10,212 nucleotides of DNA from Candidatus Latescibacterota bacterium (GTDB lineage Bacteria; Krumholzibacteriota; Krumholzibacteriia; Krumholzibacteriales; WJIX01). Where the stretch lies: contig DAOWMJ010000054.1 of NCBI GenBank assembly GCA_030643145.1, positions 1-10,212 on the forward strand, read 5' to 3'. A model generated the notes under the pieces. The model made no database searches, was not told the DNA's origin, and saw nothing but the letters and a program-made list of their open reading frames with translations. Shown here in pieces: positions 1-7,063 of the stretch; positions within the stretch are counted from its first letter, which is position 1, and every line of letters begins with the position of its first letter. The translations under genes and the position numbers were made by a program.

Positions 1-1430
1 AATGCTCTGTAATTTTCAGGATCTTTCGCTGTCGCGTTATAGTAATATTTAACCGCTTTTTCAACATCGTGATTTTCCCGGGCGAGTTCACCGATAATAT
101 ATTCACTTCTTCCTTCTCGAAGGGGAAGAGATAACAGCTTCTGCTCGGCGGCGTTTGAGGATGAGTTTACAATTATTATTGGTATCAGATGAATTAACCC
201 TGATATCGTAACAAGGAGTGAGATTTTGTAGAAATGGGACATGTCGGGCAATTTCTTTAACTTCGCGACAAAATATAATGAAAATGCCGGGGCGGTAGTA
301 AATAAGAGAGACCATTGTATTCCTCCATCTACAGAACCGCTTCCTGAAATAATAAGGAGTATAGCTGAGATAACGGTTATTGAAAGTAACGTATTTAGCC
401 TGTCCGGTTTTATGCCGCGGTTTTTCTTCAGTAATGTTGAAATAAGTAGAAAGAGGGCTGCCAAAAAAACCGGACCTATGATAATAGCGCTATTAACTAT
501 ATTAAGCAGTGATTCGGCAAAATTCCATTGATGAAACGAAGAGGTAATAAATGGTGTTATATATTTTGTGGGGCCGGCGGCATCTGATATCATAGGGCAA
601 ATTGTTTCACTTATAATCCACACTATTATAAGCATGCCGGAAGCTTTAATGGCTTGCGGCCTTTTGTCTTTTGAAAAAAAGTCGGAGAAGGCAATATATA
701 TAAATCCCGGTAATAGATAGACGGCCGAAGGGTGAGAAAAGAGAGCAAGTAACAATAATAAGGCTGACGGTATAAGAGATCCGTTAGTCTTTATATATTT
801 GATTGTTGATATGATGTACAGGAATGAGAAAAGAACCGCGATTGGAATATTGCCCCCACCGCCAAAGAATATGGAAAAACAGCCGTTTGAAACAAACAAA
901 AGTGTTAATAGAGTTCTTCCATAGTGTCTTTTCTCAAAAATAATTCCAGTTACGTAATAAGCGCCCGCGAGAAAGAAAAGGCCTGAAATTATACTTGTAA
1001 GGCTCAGTGAAACTGTGCTGTTAACAAGGAAGATACTGTTCGTCATGCGATAGAACAGTTGATTGATTAAGGTAGCGATAAAAGAGCCCGGAAGATTTAT
1101 TTTGCCCTGGGTTATTGCTTTTGCTGTTGAGTGCAAATCTCCGTACAGGGGTTGTTTAAACCTGAAAACCCACATCAGAATCGCGCAAATTGATAAGATG
1201 AGAAGAAAATAGAGTGGTTTATTGAGAGAAGGGCTGGAAATGGGTTTTTTAATAAATTCTGAAGGCTTTGAACTGATAAATATCAGGGAAAAAAGCGATA
1301 ATAGAACCAAAGCGGGAAGAGAAATGAGAGACCACCAGCTTGCGCTCCACAGGTTGGCAGGCCAAAGGAATGAAGCCAGCAATATCAAAGTAATAAAGAT
1401 AAAATGAGCGGCAGTTATCAGAATATACAT
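1..1430 (-). CDS. Polytopic membrane protein with C-terminal TPR-like repeat, possibly GT-C-like (3' end beyond window)
   Basis: A frame open for 476 codons with no stop runs from an ATG (1428-1430) off the left edge. The protein is strongly hydrophobic, with roughly ten membrane segments, for example near residues 3-23, 34-53, 73-89, 141-164, 173-190, 194-210, 220-248, 264-279, 311-334, 347-362 and 402-421. A short loop after the third segment carries LYGDLHST (95-102), and SHPSAVYLLPG lies at 232-242. Both recall GT-C (Dolichol-phosphate-sugar type) glycosyltransferases and related polymer-building membrane proteins, but this resemblance is only an inference. From about residue 440 the chain becomes hydrophilic and reads like a TPR helix pair (EKAVKYYYNA, then KDPENY), so more repeats probably lie outside the window. 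It starts 3 bases after the symporter stop, so the two genes are likely co-transcribed. There is no clear Shine-Dalgarno; only AAAGAA lies upstream. The exact function is not recognised. Confidence 0.8.
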   Translation of the reverse strand, partial: MYILITAAHFIFITLILLASFLWPANLWSASWWSLISLPALVLLSLFSLIFISSKPSEFIKKPISSPSLNKPLYFLLILSICAILMWVFRFKQPLYGDLHSTAKAITQGKINLPGSFIATLINQLFYRMTNSIFLVNSTVSLSLTSIISGLFFLAGAYYVTGIIFEKRHYGRTLLTLLFVSNGCFSIFFGGGGNIPIAVLFSFLYIISTIKYIKTNGSLIPSALLLLLALFSHPSAVYLLPGFIYIAFSDFFSKDKRPQAIKASGMLIIVWIISETICPMISDAAGPTKYITPFITSSFHQWNFAESLLNIVNSAIIIGPVFLAALFLLISTLLKKNRGIKPDRLNTLLSITVISAILLIISGSGSVDGGIQWSLLFTTAPAFSLYFVAKLKKLPDMSHFYKISLLVTISGLIHLIPIIIVNSSSNAAEQKLLSLPLREGRSEYIIGELARENHDVEKAVKYYYNATAKDPENYRA

Positions 1431-1433
1431 AAT

Positions 1434-2705
1434 TTATTCTTTCATATCCGGAGTGGTTCTCAATTCATTCTCAGAGTTTCCTATGATAAGGGCGCAGGAG
1501 CAGTCCCCTGTAATATTAACGACAGTTCTGCACATATCCAGCAGCCGGTCAACCCCAAGGATAAGCGCGATTCCCTCAAGAGGAACCCCGATAGTTTCAA
1601 GAACCATGGCGAGTGTTATTATGCCGATTCCCGGAACTCCGGCGGCTCCTATAGAAGCCAGCGTGGCCATAAGGACAATTGTAAGTTGATCTGTGAATCC
1701 GAGCCCTATTCCATAAACCTGAGCTATAAATATCGCGGCGACCCCCTGATAGAGCGCGGTCCCATCCATGTTGATTGTAGCGCCTAGAGGGAGTACGAAG
1801 CTTGAAACATTTTCTGAAATACCAAGATTTTCTTCGCAGCATTCTATTGTGACGGGTAGTGTGGCGTTGCTGGAAGAGGTGGAAAAGGCTATTAACTGGG
1901 CCGGTCTTATCTTTTTCATGAATTCAATTGGGTTAACATCGGAAAAGAGTCGAATTGCCGTAAAATAGGTCAGAAAAACATGAATTCCCAGGCCGACAAT
2001 AACAATAATCGAATATTTAAGAAGGGAAATGAGAATATCGGCTCCGAATTTTCCCACAACGACAGCGATTAGGGCGAAAACACCCAGGGGCGCAATTTTC
2101 ATCACGATATGCACGGTTTTCATCATCGCTTCACTCAGGGATTCAAAGAAGTTGATAAGTGGCTTTCCCTTGTTTCCAGGAATCATCGTCGAGGCGATTC
2201 CGAGAAGGATGGCGAAAAAGATAATCTGGAGCATATTGGCTTCAACCAGGCTTTCAATGGGATTGCCCGGGACTATATGGACAATAGTGTCAATGATATC
2301 CGGTTTGTTGGCGGCGATATCTATTTTTTCAGCCGCTACTGTTTTTTGGGAAGCCATGAGTTTCTCTTTTGTCGCCTCATCTATACTATTTCCAGGTGTG
2401 AAAATATTACCCAGTATTAGTCCGATCGATATAGCTATTGCTGTGGTGCAGAGATAATATCCTATTGTCTTTGCTCCTATCCGGCTGAGTTTCCTGATAT
2501 CCCCTAGACTCGCGGTACCGACGAAGAGAGAAGAAAAGACCAGGGGTACGACAATCATGCGAATAAGACGTAGAAAGATATCTCCCACAGGTTCAATGAG
2601 ATCTACTCTGGGGCCTAGAATCAAACCCGCGGGAATACCTGCCAGTAATCCAAAAAGTATTTTAGTGTGAAGTTGGGTATCAAGTAATTTTTTAAATATT
2701 CTCAC
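1434..2705 (-). CDS. Dicarboxylate/amino acid:cation symporter (DAACS / SDF family)
   Basis: Inner-membrane secondary transporter importing glutamate, aspartate or C4-dicarboxylates with Na+ or H+. At 423 residues it is a normal family length. The transport core is intact: serine-rich re-entrant hairpin HP1 STSSSNATLP (275-284), NMDGT (312-316) in the unwound TM7, HP2 GAAGVPGIG (353-361), and the TM8 signature with D386, D390, R393, N397 and D401. By alignment with GltPh, D390 and R393 correspond to the residues that bind the substrate amino group and side-chain carboxylate (D394 and R397). The Arg therefore favours an acidic substrate over a neutral one. The loop between TM3 and TM4 (about 103-148) is somewhat long and charged. 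The start is GTG (2703-2705), chosen because AGGA lies 7 bases upstream and the protein begins there in the family's usual way. Substrate within the family is uncertain. Confidence 0.95.
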   Translation of the reverse strand: MRIFKKLLDTQLHTKILFGLLAGIPAGLILGPRVDLIEPVGDIFLRLIRMIVVPLVFSSLFVGTASLGDIRKLSRIGAKTIGYYLCTTAIAISIGLILGNIFTPGNSIDEATKEKLMASQKTVAAEKIDIAANKPDIIDTIVHIVPGNPIESLVEANMLQIIFFAILLGIASTMIPGNKGKPLINFFESLSEAMMKTVHIVMKIAPLGVFALIAVVVGKFGADILISLLKYSIIVIVGLGIHVFLTYFTAIRLFSDVNPIEFMKKIRPAQLIAFSTSSSNATLPVTIECCEENLGISENVSSFVLPLGATINMDGTALYQGVAAIFIAQVYGIGLGFTDQLTIVLMATLASIGAAGVPGIGIITLAMVLETIGVPLEGIALILGVDRLLDMCRTVVNITGDCSCALIIGNSENELRTTPDMKE

Positions 2706-2712
2706 AGTGATT

Positions 2713-2716
2713 TCCT
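2713..2716 (-). promoter_or_regulatory. Ribosome binding site for the symporter (fixes a GTG start)
   Basis: Reading the minus strand, AGGA is followed by 7 bases and then GTG. The nearest upstream ATG is 19 bases away and out of frame, so GTG with this Shine-Dalgarno is the best start. Confidence 0.65.
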
Positions 2717-2770
2717 ATATTCATAAATATTTTAAGCATATCTACACTTTTCTTCCTGTGCAGTAAATTA

Positions 2771-2815
2771 AATATAGCTTATCTAAAGGTATAAATAAAA
2801 GTAATTGAAGAACAA
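2771..2815 (-). promoter_or_regulatory. Possible sigma-70-type promoter for the symporter
   Basis: On the minus strand, TTGTTC (2810-2815) and TATACC (2788-2793) are 16 bases apart. A second -10-like box, TATATT (2771-2776), lies further downstream with a poor -35 (TTTATT, 17-base spacer). Matches are partial and the region is AT-rich, so chance is a real alternative. Confidence 0.25.
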
Positions 2816-2874
2816 CTAAAATTACACACAAAAATTTGCATTACTTTTTTTAGCAGGTTGGGTTTTTAAACATT

Positions 2875-2891
2875 TTGGCCCGAACTGTGCA
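2875..2891 (+). promoter_or_regulatory. Sigma-54-like (-24/-12) promoter facing the acyl ligase operon
   Basis: The sequence TTGGCCCGAACTGTGCA matches the sigma-54 consensus YTGGCACGrNNNTTGCW except for C in place of A in GGCAC and G in place of the first T of TTGC. The invariant GG (2877-2878) and GC (2889-2890) have the required spacing. The predicted transcription start is near 2902, giving a leader of about 108 bases before the ATG at 3010. A sigma-54 promoter would need an AAA+ activator bound upstream. No such activator gene is in the window. Confidence 0.45.
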
Positions 2892-2913
2892 TTCTATTAC
2901 CTTTTTGGTGATC

Positions 2914-2957
2914 GGATTTTACTTGCGTTCTTATAAAAATCCTGAAAGTATGGATTT
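2914..2957 (+). promoter_or_regulatory. Complementary segments able to form alternative hairpins in the leader
   Basis: GGATTTT (2914-2920) can pair with AAAATCC (2936-2942) around a 15-base loop. AAATCC (2937-2942) can instead pair with GGATTT (2952-2957) around a 9-base loop. The two stems share the middle segment and so exclude each other. They fall inside the leader predicted from the sigma-54-like site. This could be an attenuator or an operator with repeated half sites. The stems are short and AT-rich, so chance is possible. Confidence 0.3.
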
Positions 2958-3000
2958 ATAAAAAGAATTTTAAATATCTGAACTTAATAAAATTGAATGT

Positions 3001-3004
3001 GAGG
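3001..3004 (+). promoter_or_regulatory. Ribosome binding site for the acyl ligase
   Basis: GAGG lies 5 bases before the ATG at 3010, which supports that start. No other in-frame start competes. Confidence 0.6.
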
Positions 3005-3009
3005 TTAAA

Positions 3010-4554
3010 ATGTTGGTTAATGATTTACTTAGAGAAACGGCCGCGCGATTTCCAGAGAAAAAAGCGGTATGGTATAATGGTGAATCAAAGACTTATTCTG
3101 AAATTCTGAACCTGTCCAGGAAGATTAGCGGCTATCTTCAAAAGCATAATATTCAGAGGGGAGACAGGGTAGCCATACTTATTGAAAATTCTCATGATCA
3201 TATTATTACATATTTTGGAGTTCTGTCGGCAGGTTGTGTGGCGGTGAGCCTCAATACACAGACTACTACCGACGCGTTAATTTATCTTTTGAATAACAGT
3301 GATGCCAAGGTGATTATTACAACGGGAAAATATAAAAAAGAATTACTGCCGGCTCTAAAGAAATGCCCGGAAATAAAAGAAGTTATTATCGATCAAGAAA
3401 ATCTTTCCGACTATCAGAAAATTGGTCACTGCAATGCAGTTACATTGGCCGAGGTGTATGACGGCGATACCGCCTTGCAGGATGTGCGGTCTATTGATAT
3501 TGATCTCGCGGAGATAGTCTATACATCAGGGAGTACCGGAACGCCAAAGGGTGTGATGCTTTCACATTTAAATCTGGTCAGCAATATGGTCTCAATTGTA
3601 CGTTACATGCATCTGACTGAAAATGATCGCGTTATGGTTGTTTTGCCCTTCTATTATATTTACGGAAAATCGCTTCTTCTGACGCATTTTCTCGTGGGCG
3701 GTTCAGTTGTAATCGATAATAATTTTGTCTTTCCTAATCAAGTGCTGGCGACTATGAAGGAACAGAAAGTAACAGGATTAGCGGGGGTCCCGTCAACCTT
3801 TATGATTCTTCTTGATCGAACTACCGTTCGTAAATACTCTTTTGATTCACTGCGATATGTTATGCAGGCGGGAGGGGCAATGGCTCCCTCTGTTCAGAAA
3901 GAGGTAAAGGAAGTTTTTTCCCCCGCCAAACTGTATGTTATGTACGGAGCCACCGAAGCTGCTCCCAGGCTGTCTTATCTGGAACCTGAACGGCTAGATG
4001 ACAAGCTTGGCTCTATTGGTAAGCCTATTGACAATGTTGATTTGTTACTGGTTGACGAAAAAGGAAATTCGATTCCCCCGGGTCAGATGGGAGAAATCGC
4101 CGCGCGCGGATCCAATATAATGCAGGGTTACTGGAAGGACCCTGAAGGAACAGATGAGGTGTTGCGTAATGGGTTGTATTATACCGGTGATCTCGCTAAA
4201 ATTGATGACGAGGGTTTCTTCTTTATAGTGGGAAGAAGCAAGGATATTATAAAAGTCAAAGGTTTTCGAGTTAGCGCCAAGGAGATTGAAGAAAAGATTC
4301 TAGAGTTAGATGAAGTACATGAAACAGCTGTTATAGGTGTGGAGGATAATATATTGGGTGAGGCTATCAAGGCCTATATTGTTCCTCGATCAGAGGGTGA
4401 TAATGACAAGGATATGATTGATCAATATCTTCGAAAGAATTTGCCGCAGTTTAAGCTTCCCAAGTATATAGAATTCAGGAAAGAACTTCCGAAGAATAAA
4501 TCAGGCAAAATATTAAAACAAAAATTGAAAGAAGAATTAAGCAAGAATGAATAA
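3010..4554 (+). CDS. AMP-dependent acyl-CoA/acyl-ACP ligase (ANL superfamily)
   Basis: Cytoplasmic adenylating enzyme that activates a carboxylic acid with ATP and passes the acyl group to a thiol (CoA or a carrier-protein phosphopantetheine). All core motifs are visible in 514 residues: P-loop YTSGSTGTPKG (171-181), MYGATEA (311-317), YTGD (391-394) with the ribose-binding Asp, GRSKD (409-413), the hinge to the C-terminal lid with KGFR (417-420), and NKSGK ending in the catalytic K500. The stretch YGATEAAPRLSYLEP resembles ligases found beside acyl carrier proteins in envelope polysaccharide or exosortase-type clusters more than FadD-type enzymes; this is from memory of family patterns. No carrier protein is in the window. 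It is first in a plus-strand operon, and its end overlaps pcm by 8 bases. The substrate cannot be read from the sequence. Confidence 0.93.
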   Translation: MLVNDLLRETAARFPEKKAVWYNGESKTYSEILNLSRKISGYLQKHNIQRGDRVAILIENSHDHIITYFGVLSAGCVAVSLNTQTTTDALIYLLNNSDAKVIITTGKYKKELLPALKKCPEIKEVIIDQENLSDYQKIGHCNAVTLAEVYDGDTALQDVRSIDIDLAEIVYTSGSTGTPKGVMLSHLNLVSNMVSIVRYMHLTENDRVMVVLPFYYIYGKSLLLTHFLVGGSVVIDNNFVFPNQVLATMKEQKVTGLAGVPSTFMILLDRTTVRKYSFDSLRYVMQAGGAMAPSVQKEVKEVFSPAKLYVMYGATEAAPRLSYLEPERLDDKLGSIGKPIDNVDLLLVDEKGNSIPPGQMGEIAARGSNIMQGYWKDPEGTDEVLRNGLYYTGDLAKIDDEGFFFIVGRSKDIIKVKGFRVSAKEIEEKILELDEVHETAVIGVEDNILGEAIKAYIVPRSEGDNDKDMIDQYLRKNLPQFKLPKYIEFRKELPKNKSGKILKQKLKEELSKNE

Positions 4555-5260
4555 ACATATTGGGATCATTTCTCTTTTTATAGCTTTGTTGTTGACTATT
4601 GTTACAACAGGGTGTTCTTCCGGCGAACCCGCTTACGAAAGGCTAAGAGAGAGAATGGTCCGTGAGCAGATAATGGCAAGGGGAATAACAGATTCGCTTG
4701 TTATTTCTTCAATGCTGGAGGTTAAAAGGCATCTTTTTGTTCCTTTCCGTTTTAAAATGAATGCCTATGTTGATAGTCCCCTTCCGATAGGATCTGATCA
4801 GACGATTTCCCAACCCTATATTGTGGCGCTTATGACCTCTTTACTTAATCTAAGGGAGGGGGGGAGGGTCTTTGAGGTTGGGACGGGATCCGGGTATCAG
4901 GCGGCTGTTTTGGCCAATATAGCTGATTCTGTTTTTAGTGTAGAAATTCTTCCTGAACTTGCGGAAAGAGCGAAAGCGCTGCTTGATTCTCTGGGTTACG
5001 GCAATGTCATAATACGCTCAGGTGACGGATATGACGGTTGGCCGGCGAAGGCTCCATTTGACGCGATTATCGTAACTGCTGCGGCGCCCAGCATTCCACA
5101 CAAATTTGTTAAACAACTTCGCGCGGGCGGGAGGTTGGTCATCCCTGTCGGGGATTTTATGCAGCATTTGAATGTCTATGAGAAGAGAGATGAAGAACTA
5201 AAATTGCTTGATTCCTTTCCGGTAAGATTTGTGCCGATGACGGGGAAGATAAGGGATTGA
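4547..5260 (+). CDS. pcm: Protein-L-isoaspartate O-methyltransferase with lipoprotein signal peptide
   Basis: Methylates L-isoaspartyl residues of damaged proteins with SAM so that they can revert to aspartate. The catalytic body (about residues 30-237) carries the family's marks: DQTISQPY (84-91), the SAM loop EVGTGSGYQ (110-118), SGDGYDGW (158-165), FDAIIVTAA (171-179), RLVIPVG (196-202) and RFVPMTG (227-233). Ahead of it are an n-region MNKH, a hydrophobic stretch (5-19) and TTGCSS with Cys23, which is a plausible lipobox although Thr at -3 is unusual. The usual enzyme is cytosolic and about 205-215 residues; this one is 237. The ATG overlaps the upstream ligase by 8 bases, implying translational coupling. 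An internal ATG (M37, preceded by AGAGAGAG) could give a cytosolic form of normal length. A lipoprotein form would sit in the periplasm, where SAM is not expected, so its substrate supply is puzzling. Confidence 0.92.
   Translation: MNKHIGIISLFIALLLTIVTTGCSSGEPAYERLRERMVREQIMARGITDSLVISSMLEVKRHLFVPFRFKMNAYVDSPLPIGSDQTISQPYIVALMTSLLNLREGGRVFEVGTGSGYQAAVLANIADSVFSVEILPELAERAKALLDSLGYGNVIIRSGDGYDGWPAKAPFDAIIVTAAAPSIPHKFVKQLRAGGRLVIPVGDFMQHLNVYEKRDEELKLLDSFPVRFVPMTGKIRD
4854..4868 (+). other. G-quadruplex-type G run within pcm
   Basis: The coding strand reads GGG A GGG G GGG A GGG, a perfect four-tract G-quadruplex pattern with one-base loops. It lies just before the codons of the SAM-binding glycine loop. 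The codons are ordinary Gly, Glu and Arg, but the use of GGG GGG AGG is unusual beside the AT-rich codons around it. Whether it folds in mRNA or DNA is unknown. Confidence 0.5.
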
Positions 5261-5267
5261 TTGTCTT

Positions 5268-6047
5268 ATGAAGAAGGAAGAATTTGAAGGAATAAGGGAT
5301 TGGTTTGACCTGTATGTTCAAACTTTCAAAGTGACGGGCTATGGCGGGCTTAAGAATATAATTCTAAAAGAGAAACACTCGCGGAGGGTAAGCAAAGAGG
5401 CTGTTGAGCTCGGAAGGGAGCTTGGAGTTGATCAGGAGGGGCTTTATCTGGTTGAGGCTATAGGACTTCTACATGATGTGGGAAGATTTGAGCAATTTGT
5501 CAGATATGGAACATTTGTAGACGCCAGATCGGTTAATCATGCCGAATTTGGTGTTGAAATTCTTAAAAACAGGGGGATTCTCGATGGGATGACACCTGAG
5601 GAGCGGGATATTATTCTTTATGCGATATCTAATCACAGCAGACTGCATTTGCCGAAAGATGAACGTAAAAATTCCCTGTTCTATTTAAAGTTACTTAGGG
5701 ATGCAGACAAACTGGATATATGGAGAGTGATGATTAATTATTATTCCCATGAGGATCAGGCGCCTAATGAGGCTGTAGCTCTCGATTTGCCCGATACCGA
5801 AGGGGTATCTTTCGAAATCTTAAACGATCTTCACGAAGGGAAAACTGTAAGATCTTCAGAATTGAAGAATCAGAATGATTTCAAACTGCTTCAAATCAGC
5901 TGGATATATGATATTAATTTTTCTTGCGCTATCAGACGTGTATTGGAAAGAAGTTATATTGAAAGCATACGTTTCTTTCTGCCGGAAAATAGCGAGATAG
6001 ACGATGTTGTTTCCGAAGCCCTCTCCCGGGCAAGAGCCAGACAATAG
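5268..6047 (+). CDS. HD-domain phosphohydrolase
   Basis: A predicted cytoplasmic metal-dependent phosphohydrolase of the HD superfamily. The metal ligands appear in order: H37 (KHSRRV), H69-D70 in LLHDVGRF, further histidines H91 (NHAEFG) and H123 (SNHSR), and D145/D147 in LLRDADKLD. The extra conserved histidines suit a two-metal HD site like that of HD-GYP or related enzymes, but no GYP motif is seen, so a cyclic-di-GMP role is not supported. Substrates in the wider family are nucleotides, phosphorylated nucleosides or cyclic nucleotides. At 259 residues it is a stand-alone HD protein with no sensor domain. It begins 7 bases after the pcm stop, and AAGGGA lies 11 bases before the ATG, a rather long spacing. 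It is last in the plus operon. The specific substrate is not known. Confidence 0.88.
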   Translation: MKKEEFEGIRDWFDLYVQTFKVTGYGGLKNIILKEKHSRRVSKEAVELGRELGVDQEGLYLVEAIGLLHDVGRFEQFVRYGTFVDARSVNHAEFGVEILKNRGILDGMTPEERDIILYAISNHSRLHLPKDERKNSLFYLKLLRDADKLDIWRVMINYYSHEDQAPNEAVALDLPDTEGVSFEILNDLHEGKTVRSSELKNQNDFKLLQISWIYDINFSCAIRRVLERSYIESIRFFLPENSEIDDVVSEALSRARARQ

Positions 6048-6063
6048 AGGCACCCCTATTTTA
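6043..6063. terminator. Weak hairpin between convergent operons, possible terminator
   Basis: AATAG-A-GG, a CAC loop and CCCTATT form a 7-bp stem with one bulged A, followed by TTTAT on the plus strand. The HD gene's stop codon lies in the 5' arm. On the minus strand the same stem is followed by a poorer tail. A second small hairpin (AGCAA-GTG-TTGCT, 6065-6077) lies beside it without a T run. Position at the end of convergent operons supports a terminator role, but the structure is weak. Confidence 0.3.
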
Positions 6064-6097
6064 TAGCAAGTGTTGCTCTTAAAACCAGCGTTGTATT

Positions 6098-7063
6098 CTA
6101 TTTCAGGCTTGGATATGTTATCTGGAATCTGAATTTATAGTACAGGTAGGTCAGCAGCACAATTACTGACAGGCATGGGAGGTAGAATCTGAAGAGGATT
6201 CCCGCGACGACGGAAAAGATTAATGTTGAAGTCTTGGCAGGGAACAGGATTCTGCTTTGAGAAAGATGTGCTGTTTTTGTCAATACCGGAACAGAATAGA
6301 AGGGGAGAGAAAGCAGCGTTGCGTATAATGCTGGTTTGTTGTTAACAATGAGAGCTGTAATAACCGCGAGGCTCATAAGGATTACTGAAATTATTACTCC
6401 CTCGCGTTGTCCCAGCGCTACTCCGCTTGTTTTAAGGTTATTTTTTCTGTCACCTTCGGTATCCGCGAGGGTTGTCATAAGATGAACGGAAGCGACAGCA
6501 AAGGGATATGGAAGTAGAATCTCCCACCCCGTGATCTGACAACCCGTGGCTATCCACCCGGCGAATGTATTCAGAATTCCGTTTCCAACCGCGTTTGACG
6601 CTACGTCAAGGACTGGCCGCTTTTTAAATCTGATCGGTTCGATAGAATAAGCCAGCCCGAGCAGAAGGCTAAGGAGGAGGATGATAATAAACCCTTTGGA
6701 TAAAAAGAGAATTGCGGAAAAGAATGAAATAGTTAGAAGAATAATCGCTTCAATCAATGCGGCCTTGACGGAGATTATTTCGCGCGGAATCAGGAAGAGC
6801 TTGTTGTTTGCTAGATCGGTTTCTTTGTCCGTGATCTGGTTAATTATATAGACTGCTCCTATGAGGGCTGTAAATGATAAAATTCCATAGAGGAGATTTA
6901 TAATTATTATTGAATTTTCTGTTGTATTCTGTCCGTGATAAGCCCCGAGCAGAAAAAATGTCGATACCGGGATCAGAATCATTGGCCGCGGGAGGAAGAA
7001 ATAGTCGAACCATAAAGGCTTTTTATTTCCGGCGAGCCCCAACTTTCCTATTCCTCGATCCAT
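6098..7063 (-). CDS. UbiA-family membrane prenyltransferase
   Basis: Integral membrane enzyme that transfers a prenyl chain from a prenyl diphosphate to an acceptor (quinone head group, tetrapyrrole, sugar phosphate or glycerol phosphate, depending on subfamily). There are about nine hydrophobic segments in 321 residues, a normal size. Both aspartate-rich motifs that bind Mg-diphosphate are present: N75-QIT-D79-KET-D83 in the first and D201-TEG-D205 in the second, followed by the family's K211-T212. In the first motif Gln replaces the usual second Asp. The N-terminal FFLPRPMILIP also fits the family. The ATG overlaps the end of the acyl-CoA ligase by 16 bases and has no clear ribosome binding site. 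A TTG at codon 8, just after GAGGAATAGGAAAG, is an alternative start. It is last in the minus operon. The acceptor and chain length cannot be read. Confidence 0.9.
   Translation of the reverse strand: MDRGIGKLGLAGNKKPLWFDYFFLPRPMILIPVSTFFLLGAYHGQNTTENSIIIINLLYGILSFTALIGAVYIINQITDKETDLANNKLFLIPREIISVKAALIEAIILLTISFFSAILFLSKGFIIILLLSLLLGLAYSIEPIRFKKRPVLDVASNAVGNGILNTFAGWIATGCQITGWEILLPYPFAVASVHLMTTLADTEGDRKNNLKTSGVALGQREGVIISVILMSLAVITALIVNNKPALYATLLSLPFYSVPVLTKTAHLSQSRILFPAKTSTLIFSVVAGILFRFYLPCLSVIVLLTYLYYKFRFQITYPSLK

Larger units (their letters stand above)
2706..3009. other. Divergent regulatory spacer between symporter and acyl ligase operons
   Basis: These 304 AT-rich bases separate two divergently transcribed genes. 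I see no convincing coding frame. The spacer holds ribosome binding sites for both genes, a weak sigma-70-like promoter candidate facing the symporter, a sigma-54-like promoter facing the acyl ligase (2875-2891) and a set of complementary segments in the predicted leader of that transcript (2914-2957). No known riboswitch was recognised. Confidence 0.7.

Noticed and set aside
103..315. Minus-strand frame of 70 codons within the left-edge membrane protein
   Set aside because: It lies in another frame on the same strand as a continuous 476-codon frame with consistent membrane segments.
1404..1787. Plus-strand frame of 127 codons over the symporter 3' end
   Set aside because: It lies opposite a gene with all family motifs, has a low-complexity hydrophilic composition, and no family resemblance.
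2029..2457. Plus-strand frame of 142 codons within the symporter
   Set aside because: It is the antisense shadow of a hydrophobic transporter, which itself tends to give hydrophobic antisense frames. There is no start signal.
2690..2724. A 10-codon frame starting at an upstream ATG before the symporter, as a leader peptide
   Set aside because: It is very short, has no ribosome binding site of its own, and contains no run of regulatory codons.
6065..6077. AGCAA-GTG-TTGCT hairpin as a second intrinsic terminator
   Set aside because: The stem is only 5 bp and no T run follows on either strand.
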